Counted from the stretch's first letter, positions 1 to 9,728 are shown. The stretch: DNA of 64,000 nt from Jhaorihella thermophila (GCF_900108275.1 NZ_FNVD01000006.1:1-64000); one strand, 5' to 3'. Made by a program: numbers and translations. The notes: generated from the letters alone by a model not told the origin.

Positions 1-329
1 TGTCCAACCCGCGATCCCCTCAAGACCCTCGCCTCTCAGGCCCGCCGGCCGTCCCAACCGCGCCTCAGCGCCGCCGGTGAGCGCGTATTTACGGATTGCC
101 CCCGGCACCTGCAAGCCCCTTTTTTGCGTTCAGCGCAAAAAATTCGAGATTTTTTGAATTATGTCGCAATTTCAATTAGTTAGACGGCCGAAAACATTCC
201 CCGAGCGCCTTGGCGTTGCTGACGAACTGCGCCAGGGCAACCGCCCGTGCGCCGCTCCGGCGCGTTATCCACAGGACTTTCCACAGAATCCGGGTCCAAA
301 CCCTACCGAGTCAGGTGAATCGCTCCCTC
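1..329. other. Non-coding left edge, AT-rich with a DnaA-box match
   Basis: No convincing gene is visible here. Bases 120-142 form a perfect inverted repeat (TTTTTTGCG, five-base spacer, CGCAAAAAA). AT-rich sequence continues to about 180, unlike the GC-rich surroundings. A perfect consensus DnaA box, TTATCCACA, lies at 265-273, and a weaker TTTCCACA follows at 278-285. The hairpin could also be a terminator for a gene to the left of the window. One perfect box is not enough to call a replication origin. Confidence 0.5.
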
Positions 330-935
330 TCAGACCCGACTCGGGCGCCCGAACGGCCTGAGCCGCAGCATGAGCAGGAAGGAGATGGCCGCGAGCCAGG
401 CAATCGGTTGAATCGGCAGCCCCTTGACCAGCGTCGCATAATGCAACCCCGCCAACAGCACCGCCGGATAGACCAGCCGGTGCAGCCGCCGCCAGCGCAC
501 CGGGCCGAGCCGCCGCAGGCTGCGATCGTTCGACGTCGCCGCGAGCGGGATCAGCAGAACGAAGGCAGCCATGCCGATTGTCACATAGGGCCGCTTGACG
601 ATATCGGCCCAGATCAGGGGCAGGCTTTGCACATCCAGCACCAGCCAGACCAGAAGGTGGACACAGACATAGCCAAAGGCCAGCAGCCCGACCGCCCGGC
701 GGAACCGCAGCAGGTTCACCCCCGCCAGCCGCCGCGCGGGCGAAATCGCCAGACCCGCCACGAGCAGTTTCAATGCAAACAGACCCAACGCGCGTTCGAG
801 TTCGCGGATCGGTTCAACCCCGAGACCACCCGTCGCGCCCTGCCAGAACAGATAGGGCGCATAAAGGCCGCCACAAAGATATACCGCCCAGATCGGGATG
901 CGGCGCAGCCGGTCGTTGATCCAGACCACCACCAC
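330..935 (-). CDS. msrQ: MsrQ, haem-binding membrane subunit of the methionine sulfoxide reductase
   Basis: MsrQ (formerly YedZ) is the inner-membrane b-type cytochrome that passes electrons from the respiratory chain to periplasmic MsrP, which repairs oxidised methionines in envelope proteins. The 201-residue product is very hydrophobic, with about five to six membrane spans. It has the ferric reductase-like layout, including conserved histidines in GYVCVHLLVW and in the RLHRLVYP and LHYATL segments. It begins one base after the msrP stop, so the two genes are surely co-transcribed. The start region reads GTG GTG GTG GTC, so the exact first codon among the three GTGs is uncertain. Confidence 0.93.
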   Translation of the reverse strand: MVVVWINDRLRRIPIWAVYLCGGLYAPYLFWQGATGGLGVEPIRELERALGLFALKLLVAGLAISPARRLAGVNLLRFRRAVGLLAFGYVCVHLLVWLVLDVQSLPLIWADIVKRPYVTIGMAAFVLLIPLAATSNDRSLRRLGPVRWRRLHRLVYPAVLLAGLHYATLVKGLPIQPIAWLAAISFLLMLRLRPFGRPSRV

Positions 936-936
936 G

Positions 937-1836
937 TCAGTAGTTCTTCTTGAGGTCCATGCCCTCGTAGAGCGATGCGACCTCGGCTTCGTATCCGTTG
1001 AACATCAGCGTCGGCTTGCGGCGCGAGAACAGCCCGCCGCCGATGCGCCGCTCGGTCGCCTGGCTCCAGCGCGGGTGGTCCACGTTCGGGTTCACGTTGG
1101 CATAGAAGCCGTATTCGTCCGGGCCGATCGTGTTCCAGGTGGTGGGTGGCTGCGTATCGGTCAGCGTGATGCGCACCACCGACTTGATCGACTTGAACCC
1201 GTATTTCCAGGGTACCACCAGCCGCAGCGGCGCGCCGTTCTGGTTGGGGAGGGGCTTGCCGTAGATCCCGGTCGCCATGATGGTCAGCGGATGGCGGGCT
1301 TCGTCCAGCCGCAGCCCTTCGACATAGGGCCAGTCGAGGATCGGCAGGCGCTGGCCCGGCATCTCGGTGGGCCGGAACAGGGTTTCAAAGGCGACATAGC
1401 GCGCCCCGTCCTGCACCCCGGCCAGATCCAGCAGATCGGCCAGTTCGAACCCGTTCCACGGCACCACCATCGACCAGGTCTCGACGCAGCGAAAGCGATA
1501 GATGCGTTCCTCCATGGTCATCTTCCGCATGATCGTGTCGAAGTCATAATCGCCGGGACGGTCCACCATGCCGTCGATGCGCACCGTCCAGGGTCTGGTG
1601 GTCAGAGCGCCCGCATTCTCGGCCGGGTCGGACTTGCCGGTTCCGAATTCGTAGAAATTGTTGTAGCTGGTAATCTCTTCCCAGCTGTTGGGCTCCAGCG
1701 TCTCGGCCCGCCCCGGCCCGACCATCGCCGCCAGCCCCGCACCCGCAAGCCCGCCAATGATCTGCCGCCGGTTCAGCCAAGCGGTTCGGGGGGTGACGTC
1801 TTCATGGGTCAGATCGTTCCTCCAGCGATGGGCCAT
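937..1836 (-). CDS. msrP: MsrP, molybdopterin catalytic subunit of periplasmic methionine sulfoxide reductase
   Basis: MsrP (formerly YedY) reduces methionine-R/S-sulfoxide in periplasmic proteins using a mononuclear Mo-molybdopterin cofactor. The 299-residue protein starts with a twin-arginine signal (NRRQIIGG at residues 22-29, then an alanine-rich stretch ending near GRAET), consistent with export of the folded, cofactor-loaded enzyme. The Mo-ligand cysteine is C117, in [11 protein letters not shown]. The C-terminal part shows the family motifs [19 protein letters not shown] and PTTWN. Length is normal for the family. It lies directly upstream of msrQ. Confidence 0.95.
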   Translation of the reverse strand: MAHRWRNDLTHEDVTPRTAWLNRRQIIGGLAGAGLAAMVGPGRAETLEPNSWEEITSYNNFYEFGTGKSDPAENAGALTTRPWTVRIDGMVDRPGDYDFDTIMRKMTMEERIYRFRCVETWSMVVPWNGFELADLLDLAGVQDGARYVAFETLFRPTEMPGQRLPILDWPYVEGLRLDEARHPLTIMATGIYGKPLPNQNGAPLRLVVPWKYGFKSIKSVVRITLTDTQPPTTWNTIGPDEYGFYANVNPNVDHPRWSQATERRIGGGLFSRRKPTLMFNGYEAEVASLYEGMDLKKNY

Positions 1837-1892
1837 GCTGTCTCCTGCAGTTTGTCATCTCTGGATATACGAGAGAAAGCGACACGGACGAG

Positions 1893-3386
1893 TCACGTTT
1901 CAGCGACCGGCCTGTAGCCTGGGACAAGCTTGTCCATCGGAACCGAACGCCCGTCGGGCTGGACAATCCGCACATGACGTCGCCGCAGCAGGCGCGGTTC
2001 GGCCACGCCGACCGAATGCGCTATCGTTTCGACCTCGCTGATGAGACCGCGCGCATAGTTGGCGACACGCCGATACTTTGCCTCGGCCACCAGCCCCTTT
2101 TGCAGGGCCGGATCATGGGTGGTGATGCCGGTGGGACAGGTGTTGCGGTTGCATTTCAGCGCCTGGATGCAGCCCAGCGCAAACATGAACCCGCGCGCGG
2201 ATGTCGCGAAATCCGCCCCGGCCGCCAACGCCCAGGCCACATCGCCGGGATTGATCAGCTTGCCGCTGGCGATCAGGCGAATCCGGCCCTTCAGCCCGTG
2301 TTCGTCGCGCAGGTCCGCCACCATCGGCAGAGCCTCGCGGATCGACATGCCCACAAGGTCGATCAGCGGCATGGGCGCGGCACCGGTCCCACCTTCACCA
2401 CCATCCAGCGTGATGAAATCCGGCGCACAGGCAGCTCCGCGCGCCTTGATGAGTTCGAAAAACTCGCGAAACGCCTCTTCGGACCCCGCAACCGTCTTGA
2501 TTCCCACTGGCTTTCCCGTGACTTCGCGGACGTGGCAGACCAGATCCAGAAGGTCGTCGAAACTGTCCACCTCTCGGTGGCGGTTGGGCGACAGGCTGTC
2601 CCGACCGGGCTGGATCCCCCGGATGCGGGCGATCTCTTCGGTCACCTTGGCGCCGGGCAGGATGCCGCCCTTGCCCGGCTTGGCGCCCTGAGCCAGCTTG
2701 ATCTCGAACATCCGGACCTGTTCATGCGCGCCCACCTCGCGCAGCTTGTCATCGTCCAGGCCGCCCTCGGCATCCCGGACCCCGTATTTGGCGGTGCCGA
2801 TCTGGAAAACGATATCGCACCCTCCGGCAAGATGGCAGGGGCTGAGCCCGCCCTCGCCCGTGTTCAGCCAGATCCCCGCCTCTTTCGCCCCGTGGCTGAG
2901 CGCATCCACCGCCGGTTTCGACAGCGCGCCATAGCTCATGCCCGAGATGTTGAAGAAGGACGGTGCCAGATAGGGTTCGCGCGCCTCCGGCCCGATCAGC
3001 AGCGGTTCGGCAATGGAGAACTGATCGTGCAGCGGCGGGAACGGGTCATTGACGAAGATCGACGTCCCCGGAACGGCCAGACTGCGGGTGGAACCAAAGG
3101 CAACCGTGTTGCCGCGCCCATCGGAGGCGCGATTGACCCAGTCCCTCTGCGCGCGGTTGAAGGGCAGCTCTTCGCGATCCATGGCAAAGAAATACTGGCG
3201 AAAGAATTCGCCGAGTTGCGTGAATAGGTGCCTGAACCGGCCGATCACCGGATAGTTGCGCCGGATCGCGTCCGCCTTCTGGGATCGGTCGATGACGAAC
3301 AGGACGGCCACCGCCAGCGCGGCCAGACCGGCGGCGAAAATGAACAGAAAGGCCAGAAACTCAACGATGCTGAACGCAGATCCCAT
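1893..3386 (-). CDS. FMN-binding glutamate synthase-family protein, membrane-anchored
   Basis: The 497-residue protein has one N-terminal membrane segment (about residues 5-29). A long domain follows that matches the FMN-binding half of the glutamate synthase large subunit, with ISGMSYGALS, NTGEGG, GAKPGKGG, TLDGGEGGTGAAP and CNRNTCPTGITTHDP. It lacks the glutaminase domain of true GltB, so the substrate is not predictable from sequence; an FMN oxidoreductase role is inferred. I chose the ATG at 3386 because the membrane segment begins there; an upstream extension to 3455 reads as non-coding. It is separated from napC by 162 bases and from msrP by 56, and shows no obvious functional tie to either. 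Confidence 0.85.
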   Translation of the reverse strand: MGSAFSIVEFLAFLFIFAAGLAALAVAVLFVIDRSQKADAIRRNYPVIGRFRHLFTQLGEFFRQYFFAMDREELPFNRAQRDWVNRASDGRGNTVAFGSTRSLAVPGTSIFVNDPFPPLHDQFSIAEPLLIGPEAREPYLAPSFFNISGMSYGALSKPAVDALSHGAKEAGIWLNTGEGGLSPCHLAGGCDIVFQIGTAKYGVRDAEGGLDDDKLREVGAHEQVRMFEIKLAQGAKPGKGGILPGAKVTEEIARIRGIQPGRDSLSPNRHREVDSFDDLLDLVCHVREVTGKPVGIKTVAGSEEAFREFFELIKARGAACAPDFITLDGGEGGTGAAPMPLIDLVGMSIREALPMVADLRDEHGLKGRIRLIASGKLINPGDVAWALAAGADFATSARGFMFALGCIQALKCNRNTCPTGITTHDPALQKGLVAEAKYRRVANYARGLISEVETIAHSVGVAEPRLLRRRHVRIVQPDGRSVPMDKLVPGYRPVAET

Positions 3387-3548
3387 GATTTTCCCGGCCC
3401 TCGCGTTTGGAAAGATGTTCCGTGCCACAGTGTTCCCGCCCGGCCGGCAAGGCAAGTCACAGGTTGCGGAACCGCGGTCCGGAGCGACCGCGGAATCGAA
3501 CGGGCCCGGACCGGGTGGTCCCAGCCCGCGCCTGACGTTGCACAGAGC

Positions 3549-4190
3549 TTACTTGCCCTCGACCTCGGCCACGACTTCCTTGTAGGCGTCAAGATAGTTC
3601 TTGGGCAGCCTGTGTGCGATGCCCTGGTGGCAGTCGATGCAGGTCTTGCCCTCGTCCATGGCCTGCTCGTGGCTCTTGGCCGCGCGGTTTTCCTGGGCCG
3701 TAAAGTCCATGAACTCGAAGCTGTGGCAGTTGCGGCACTCCTTGCTGTCGGTCTTCTTCATCCGCTTCCACTCGCGCTTGGCCATGGTAACGCGGTGCTC
3801 TTCGAACTTCTCGGGCGTCCAGATCGACCGCGTGACGAAGTGGCCCCACAGTTCCTTGGACGCCTGGATCTTGCGGATCACCTTGGGCCCCCAGTCCTTG
3901 GGAACGTGGCAGTCGGGGCAGGTGGCGCGCACGCCGGACCCGTTGTTCTGGTGCACGCTGCCTTGATATTCGGCATAGACGTTTTCCTCCATCTCGTGAC
4001 ACGAGATGCAGAAGGATTCGCGGTTCGTCATCTCCAGCGCCCAGTTGAAGCCGCCCCAGAACAGCACGCCGACCACGAAACCCACGATCAGCAGGGTTCC
4101 CGCCGCGATCGCCACCGCCGGTCTGGTGAGAAAGCTCCAGGTGCGCCGGATCGGGCCCGGGCGATCACCCTTGTTCATGTTGTCCGACAT
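3549..4190 (-). CDS. napC: NapC, tetrahaem quinol dehydrogenase
   Basis: NapC carries electrons from membrane quinol to the periplasmic NapAB nitrate reductase. The 213-residue product has an N-terminal membrane anchor (about residues 24-48) and four CXXCH haem sites: CISCH 61-65, CPDCH 91-95, CRNCH 152-156 and CIDCH 184-188, as expected for the NapC/NirT family. The start is supported by AGGAAAA just ahead of the ATG. It is the last gene of the nap operon and reads intact. With NapA, NapB and NapF damaged (see those entries), NapC may have no partner here unless it serves another reductase. Confidence 0.96.
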   Translation of the reverse strand: MSDNMNKGDRPGPIRRTWSFLTRPAVAIAAGTLLIVGFVVGVLFWGGFNWALEMTNRESFCISCHEMEENVYAEYQGSVHQNNGSGVRATCPDCHVPKDWGPKVIRKIQASKELWGHFVTRSIWTPEKFEEHRVTMAKREWKRMKKTDSKECRNCHSFEFMDFTAQENRAAKSHEQAMDEGKTCIDCHQGIAHRLPKNYLDAYKEVVAEVEGK

Positions 4191-4220
4191 TTTTCCTGTC
4201 CTCGCGGTCTGTGGCCTGCA

Positions 4221-4660
4221 TCAGTTTCTGGCGGTCGATTCAAAGGTGTTTTCGACCAGTTCGGGTGCGTCCGCCTGGGGCACGTGACACTGGTTGCAGA
4301 ACCAGCGGGTTCCGGCGACCCGGTCCAGCTGGCGGCCTTCGCGGTCCATGTAGTGGGTCATGGACAGGGTCGGTGCGCCGCGTTCGCCGGCCACGGTCCA
4401 GTCATGGCAGGTCAGGCACTGGTTTGTGCGCAGGTCGATCTGATAGCGCGCGATGCTGTGCGGGATCAGCGGCGGCTGCTGCCGGTAGCTGCGCGAAAAC
4501 CGTTTTTCGTCCTGGTGATAGATTTCCGGAACGGTACCTTCGCTGTCGATCGGCGCGATCCGCAGGGCGCGCACCGGCGAATTGGCGGACTGGGCAAAGG
4601 CGAAACCGGCGGCCAGCAGGGCAGAGGCCGTCAGGGTGCTTATGAGAGTGGTTTTTTCAT
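4221..4660 (-). pseudogene. napB: napB, dihaem nitrate reductase small subunit, frameshifted at its start
   Basis: NapB is the periplasmic dihaem cytochrome c that feeds electrons to NapA. Both haem sites are present (CLTCH and CNQCH), as is the conserved PPLIPHSI segment. The only well-placed start is the ATG at 4660, with GGAG ten bases ahead. Reading from it, the frame hits TAA after six codons. Adding one A to the six-A run after the ATG gives MKKTTLISTLTASALLAAGF and an ordinary signal peptide cleaved near AFAQ, then the haem domain in frame (about 146 residues). The next in-frame start at 4574 would lack the signal peptide that haem attachment needs. The cause could be real mutation, slippage in the A-run, or a base-calling error. 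Confidence 0.85.
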
Positions 4661-4680
4661 GAGCTTACTCCGTTGCTTGC

Positions 4681-5604
4681 TCAGGCGGCGCGGCTGGCAC
4701 CGGGCGTAGGTTTCGATCTGGCCCGATCGTCACGGGCGGGTGCCGGCGTGGCGTCGAACCGATGGGTAAAGGCGAAGACGTCCATGGCGCAGACGTCGAT
4801 GCAGCGACCGCAATTGGTGCAGTCGTGCGAAAGGATGATGGGCGTGTCGCCGTCTTTCCCGCGCAGGGCGGGGGTGATGACGTGCATCTCGGGGCAGACG
4901 GCGAAACAGTCCATGCAGTCGTCGCAGGCGGCGCGGTTGGCGGCACTGACCCGCAACAGGGATTTCGCGCCCAGCAAGCCATAGAAGGCGCCCACGGGGC
5001 ACAGGTGCCCGCACCAGCCGCGGCGAGACAGGAACACATCGAACAGGAACACCGCGACGACAAAGGTCCAGGCAAAACCCATGCCGAAGATCAGGCCACG
5101 ATGCAGCATGGAAATAGGGTTCACGAACTCCCACGCGATCGTGCCGGTCAGGGCGCTGACCGCCAGCACCATCGCCAGCACCCAGAGCCGGGTGCCGCGC
5201 TTGGGCTGCCAGCCCTTCTGCATCCCCAGTTTCTCGTGCGCCCAGTGGGCTGCGTCGGTCACCGGGTTGATGGGGCAGACCCAGCTGCAATAGACCCGCC
5301 CACCGATCAGAGCATAGGCCACCGCGACGATGACCGCACCGATCAGCGCGGTCAGTTCCGGCCAGTGTCCGGCGACCATCGACTGAACCGTGATGAAGGG
5401 ATCGGTCAGCGGCAGGATGCCAAAGGTCAGCGAGCCGCTGAGATTGCCCTTGACCCACCAGATGCCAAACCACGGCCCCAGCAGGAAAAGCGAGAGAAAG
5501 AACAGCTGCGACAGCCGCCGCAGGATCAGGAACCGATGCGCACGAAGCCAGCCGAATTTCTCGACGGCTTCCTGTCCGACGGGAAGACGGGCCTTGTCGT
5601 TCAT
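4681..5604 (-). CDS. napH: NapH, membrane ferredoxin-type quinol dehydrogenase subunit
   Basis: NapH is the membrane partner of NapG in the NapGH route that moves electrons from ubiquinol to NapC and NapAB. The 307-residue product has four hydrophobic spans, the paired CPINP and [10 protein letters not shown] motifs typical of NapH/NosR-like proteins, and two C-terminal 4Fe-4S sites ([12 protein letters not shown] and [11 protein letters not shown]). The start is the ATG at 5604, which overlaps the napG stop as ATGA; a longer upstream reading is a shadow of napG. The stop precedes the napB ATG by 20 bases. The gene reads intact. Confidence 0.95.
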   Translation of the reverse strand: MNDKARLPVGQEAVEKFGWLRAHRFLILRRLSQLFFLSLFLLGPWFGIWWVKGNLSGSLTFGILPLTDPFITVQSMVAGHWPELTALIGAVIVAVAYALIGGRVYCSWVCPINPVTDAAHWAHEKLGMQKGWQPKRGTRLWVLAMVLAVSALTGTIAWEFVNPISMLHRGLIFGMGFAWTFVVAVFLFDVFLSRRGWCGHLCPVGAFYGLLGAKSLLRVSAANRAACDDCMDCFAVCPEMHVITPALRGKDGDTPIILSHDCTNCGRCIDVCAMDVFAFTHRFDATPAPARDDRARSKPTPGASRAA

Positions 5605-6422
5605 GGGCGCGCTCCCGGCACTTTGAAAGCCGGCTCGAAGCCGCCCGGCGTTTCCAGATTGTCGGTGCCCGGCCCCGGTAGACGGTCGGGCAGGTCGGTG
5701 ATCCCCTCGACCAGCGGACCGCCGGCCTTTTCCTTCTCTTCCCAGCCCAACCGGTAGTGTTCCGCCGCTTCGGCGCGGGCCAGCCGGGCGGGCAGCACCT
5801 TGATCGCGGCCTCGGGCAGCACGCAGGACTTTTCGCACTTGCCGCAGCCGGTGCAGGCGTCGGCGTGAACCGTCGGCATGAAGATCGCGTGATGGCCCGA
5901 GCGGGGGTTGTGCTGAAGCTCCAGCGTGATCGCCTCGTCGATCACAGGGCAGACGCGATAGCAAACGTCGCAGCGCAGGCCCAGCGCGTTCAGGCAGTGT
6001 TCCTCGTCCACCAGAACGGCGGTGCCCATGCGGGCGTCGTCGATATTCGTCAGGCCCTTGTCCAGCGCCCCGGTCGGGCATGCAGCGACGCAGGGGATGT
6101 CGTCGCACATCTCGCAGGGCACGTCGCGCGCGGTGAAGAACGGGGTGCCCGTGGCCGGCCCGTCCTCGCCCAGTTCGGCCAGTTTCAGCGTGTCATAGGG
6201 ACAATCCCGCACGCACAGACCGCAGCGGATGCAGGCAGCCAGAAAGTCGTCCTCGGGCAGGGCCCCCGGCGGGCGCAGCGCCTCGGCCGGCAGGGCGCGG
6301 GCGTCCGAGATCAGCCAGGCCAGCCCCATGCCCGCCACCGCGCAGCCCGCCAAGCCGCGCGCCGAATCCTTCAGGAAACGGCGCCGGTCGATCGGCGAGT
6401 TTATGCGTTTCGCGGCGGACAT
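5601..6422 (-). CDS. napG: NapG, periplasmic ferredoxin-type subunit
   Basis: NapG is exported by the Tat system and works with NapH to pass electrons from ubiquinol towards the nitrate reductase. The 273-residue protein has the twin-arginine signal DRRRFLKD near residue 13, a hydrophobic stretch, and four cysteine groups for 4Fe-4S clusters: [35 protein letters not shown] and [11 protein letters not shown]. It is translationally coupled to napH (ATGA) and lies 30 bases after napA. No lesion is visible. Confidence 0.95.
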   Translation of the reverse strand: MSAAKRINSPIDRRRFLKDSARGLAGCAVAGMGLAWLISDARALPAEALRPPGALPEDDFLAACIRCGLCVRDCPYDTLKLAELGEDGPATGTPFFTARDVPCEMCDDIPCVAACPTGALDKGLTNIDDARMGTAVLVDEEHCLNALGLRCDVCYRVCPVIDEAITLELQHNPRSGHHAIFMPTVHADACTGCGKCEKSCVLPEAAIKVLPARLARAEAAEHYRLGWEEKEKAGGPLVEGITDLPDRLPGPGTDNLETPGGFEPAFKVPGARP

Positions 6423-6452
6423 GGGTTTCTCTTTCGTCCCTCAGAGTTCAGA

Positions 6453-8954
6453 TCAGGCGCGTTCGACCTTGCAGGCGCATTTCTTGAAGTCCGTCTCCTT
6501 CGAGATCGGACAGGTCGCGTCCAGCGTCAGCTTGTTGGTCAGCTGGCCTTCGTCGAACCACGGGAAGAACACCACCCCGCGCGGCGGTTTGTTCCGGCCG
6601 CGGGTTTCGACCCGGCTCGGCACCTCGCCGCGACGGGTCGAGATCACGATCTGCTGACCGCGCTTCAGACCGCGGTCCTTGGCGTCCTCGGGGTGCATGT
6701 AGACCACGGCCGCGGGGAAGGACCGGTGCAGTTCCGGCACCCGCCGCGTCATCGAGCCCGAATGCCAGTGCTCGAGCACCCGGCCGGTGACCAGCCAGAG
6801 GTCGTATTCCTCGTCGGGGCTCTCCGCAGGCGGCTCGTAGGGGGCAAAGATGATGTTCGCGCGGCCGTCGGGTTTGCCGTAGAACTTCACGCCCTCGCCC
6901 GGCTTGACATAGGGGTCATAGCCCTCGCGGAAGCGATAAAGCGTCTCCTTGCCGTCCACCACGGGCCAGCGCAGACCGCGGGTCTGGTGATAGACATCGA
7001 AGGGGGCCAGGTCATGCGCCTTGCCGCGCCCGAATTCGGCATATTCTTCGAACAGCCCCTTCTGGACGTAGAACCCGAAATGGTGGCTTTCGTCGTTGTC
7101 AAAGCCCTCGGGCAGTTCGTTCAGCGGATACTTGTTCACCTTGCCGTTGGCAAAGAGCACCTCGAACAGCGTCTTGCCGCGCAGCTCGGGCTTCTGGCTC
7201 AGCAGCTCCTCGGGCCAGACCTCGTCGGTGGTGAACCGCTTGGAGAACTCCATCACCTGCCAGACATCCGACCGGGCCTGACCCGGCGCCTTGACCTGCT
7301 GGCGCCAGAACTGGGTGCGGCGCTCGGCGTTGCCATAGGCGCCTTCCTTTTCGACCCACATCGCCGTGGGCAGAATCAGGTCGGCCGCCATGGCGGTCAC
7401 TGTCGGATAGGGATCGGACACGACGATGAAGTTGTCGGGGTTGCGATACCCGGGCCAGGTTTCCTCATTGAGGTTCGGCGCGGCCTGCACGTTGTTGGTG
7501 CACTGCACCCAGTAGCAGTTCAGCTCGCCATCCTTCAGCTTGCGGTTCTGCAGCACCGCGTGGAAGCCCGGCTTGGCCGGGATGGTGCCCTTGGGCAGGC
7601 CCCATTTCTGTTCGCAGATGTCGCGGTGCGCTTCCTTCATCACCACCATGTCGGCGGGCAGGCGGTGGGCAAAGGTGCCAACCTCACGCGCGGTGCCGCA
7701 GGCAGAGGGCTGTCCGGTCAGCGAGAACGGCGAGTTGCCGGGCTCGGCGATCTTGCCGGTCAGCAGGTGCACGTTGTAGAGCAGCCCGTTCACCCAGGAT
7801 CCGCGGGTGTGCTGATTGAAGCCCATGGTCCACAGGCTCATCACCTTGCGGTTCGGGTCGGCATACTGCTTGGCCAGCCGCTCCAGCTTGGCCGCCGGCA
7901 CGCCGGACATTTCCGACACCTTTTCCAGCGTGTATTCGCTGATAGCCTCGGCATATTCCTCGAAGCTGATCTTGGTCAGCTTGCCATGCTTGCCCGAATG
8001 TGCCGGGTTTGCGGCGTTCTGTTCGCGCGGGTCGTTGGGGCGCAGACCGTAACCGATGTCAGTTGCGGTCTTGGTGATGTTGACGTGGTTCTTGACGAAC
8101 TCCTCGTTTACCGCGCCCGACTGGATGATGGAGTTGGCGATGTAGTTCAGGATCGCCAGGTCGGTCTGCGGCGTGAACACCATGGCATTGTCGGCCAACT
8201 CGAAGCAGCGATGTTCGAAGGTGGACAGGACATGCACCTCACAGCCCGGCTTGGTCAGGCGGGTGTCGGTCAGACGCGACCACAGGATCGGGTGCATCTC
8301 GGCCATGTTCGACCCCCACAGCACGAAGGTGTCGGCGTGCTCGAGGTCGTCATAACAGCCCATCGGTTCGTCGATGCCGAAGGCGCGGATGAACGCGGCC
8401 ACGGCCGAGGCCATGCAGTGCCGCGCGTTGGGGTCGATGTTGTTGGACCGGAAGCCCGCCTTCATCAGCTTGGCGGCGGCATAGCCTTCCCAGACCGTCC
8501 ACTGGCCGGATCCGAACATGCCGATCGCGGTCGGACCCTTCTTCCTGAGAGTTTCCTTCCACTTCTGCGCCATGATGTCGAAGGCTTCATCCCAGCTCAC
8601 CGGCTCGAATTCGCCGTTCTTGTCATAGACGCCGTTGGTCTTGCGCAGAAGCGGCGTGGTCAGGCGGTCCTTGCCATACATGATCTTGGACAGGAAATAG
8701 CCCTTGATGCAGTTCAGGCCGCGGTTCACGGGCGCGTCCGGGTCGCCCTGGGTGGCGACCACGCGGCCGTCCTTGACCCCGACCAGAACAGAACAGCCTG
8801 TGCCGCAGAACCGGCAGGGCGCCTTGTCCTAGCGGATGTCGGGGGCGGAAAGCTGCGCGTTGGCGCCGTTGGGCAGGGTGATGCCGGCGGCCGAGGCCGT
8901 CGCGGCGGCTGCGGTGGCCTTCAGGAAAGATCGGCGGGACGTGGACAGGGTCAT
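6453..8954 (-). pseudogene. napA: napA, periplasmic nitrate reductase catalytic subunit, interrupted by an amber codon
   Basis: NapA reduces nitrate to nitrite in the periplasm using Mo-bisMGD and one 4Fe-4S cluster. From the ATG at 8954 the gene encodes a Tat signal (SRRSFLKA at residues 6-13), then APDIR, then TAG as codon 42 (bases 8829-8831), then [12 protein letters not shown] in the same frame. Family members have Trp at this place ([13 protein letters not shown]), so a single G-to-A change of TGG explains the stop. The rest is open for about 790 codons and keeps the last cluster Cys (LNCIKGYF) and the Mo-ligand Cys (RHCMASAV). Full length would be 833 residues, the usual size. Restart at the GTG at 8762 would lose three of the four cluster cysteines and the signal. 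TAG ends a normal gene at 16391, so it is used as a stop here. Confidence 0.88.
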
Positions 8955-8968
8955 GGGTGGTCTCCCGT

Positions 8969-9238
8969 TCAGAGTGTCGGTTCGGCGAGGGGCTCGGGCG
9001 TTTCGTCCAGCTCCTCGAAATGGTGATAGGTCAGCGTCACGGTGATGACGCCGGGGATCTGGTGCAGGTCCATGATGATCTCGGAGGCCAGCCGGCCGTC
9101 AGTGTCCTCGACCGTGACGACGATGCGGCCGTCCTCCTGGGCGTGGACCTCGGCGCCGTCCGTGGCATTGATGGCCTCGACGACCTCGGCCATCCGGGCC
9201 GGAACGGTGTGCACGAGGCATCCGCAGATGTTCAGCAT
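8969..9238 (-). CDS. napD: NapD, Tat-signal chaperone for NapA
   Basis: NapD is a small cytoplasmic protein that binds the NapA twin-arginine signal and delays its export until cofactor is loaded. The product is 89 residues and starts MLNICGCLVHTVPARM, with the family's ICGCLVH opening and a ferredoxin-like fold pattern (DGRIVVTVED, GVITVTLTYHHFE). The start is the ATG at 9238, overlapping the end of napF by seven bases. It ends 14 bases before napA. It is intact although its client gene is interrupted. Confidence 0.94.
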   Translation of the reverse strand: MLNICGCLVHTVPARMAEVVEAINATDGAEVHAQEDGRIVVTVEDTDGRLASEIIMDLHQIPGVITVTLTYHHFEELDETPEPLAEPTL

Positions 9239-9728
9239 GCCAGCGCCTCCTGTTGCTGTTTCGGTTCGGCCAGACGAATCGCGCCGACCGGGCAGGGCAC
9301 GACGCATTCGCCGCATCCGGTGCAGGCCTCGGCGTCGAATTGCGGTTGCGACCGGCCGCCGGGCATCAACCGGAACCGGATTGCCCGCGCGTCGCAGTGA
9401 TCCTGGCAGGCCCTGCACTGGACGCCGTTCATCGACAGGCAGGTCGCCCCTGCCGAAGCCCGCCAACGCCACGCAGCCCCTTCGGCAAGAGCGCCGCTGT
9501 GACAGGCTTCAATGCACGCCCCGCAGAAGGTGCACCCCCCCAGGCCGGGGTCGAAGACGGGGTAGCCGTCGCGGTCGGCGCGCAGGACGGCCTCGGTGCA
9601 GGCGTCGAGACAATCGCTGCATTTGGTGCAGCGGTCGGCAAATCGGCCGCCGCGCCAAAGGGGCGCGGAACAGGCGCCTCGTTGAAGGCGCCGCGCAAAA
9701 AGGCTCGTCTGGAGCTTTGCGTCGTCAA
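9232..9728 (-). pseudogene. napF: napF, cytoplasmic 4Fe-4S accessory protein, frameshifted
   Basis: NapF is a cytoplasmic iron-sulfur protein that helps mature NapA. The start is best placed at the TTG at 9728, preceded by AGGAGA; the reading there gives TTQSSRRAFLRGAFNEAP, the normal NapF N-terminus, but it drifts out of frame after RPFGAA near 9650. The cysteine clusters (CTKCSDCLDAC, CTFCGACIEAC, CRACQDHC, CTGCGECVVPC) lie in another frame that enters at RFADRC. Restoring one base in the GC-rich run around 9640-9652 joins both halves into about 165 residues, close to E. coli NapF. The alternative ATG at 9798 keeps the clusters in frame but yields an N-terminus unlike NapF and lacks the strong ribosome site. 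Confidence 0.78.

Noticed and set aside
1..329. Call of a chromosomal replication origin
   Set aside because: Only one perfect DnaA box and no origin-marker genes are visible; kept as an observation only.
4221..4574. napB taken as starting at 4574
   Set aside because: This would give a cytochrome c without a signal peptide; the ATG at 4660 with GGAG is clearly the original start.
6453..8762. napA taken as a functional gene from the GTG at 8762
   Set aside because: It would lack the Tat signal and three of four iron-sulfur cysteines, which lie just upstream in frame after the TAG.
5757..9026. Open frame of 1089 codons on the plus strand across napA and napG
   Set aside because: It is the antisense shadow of GC-rich nap genes; its translation is low-complexity (G, R, H, A, V rich) with no domain.
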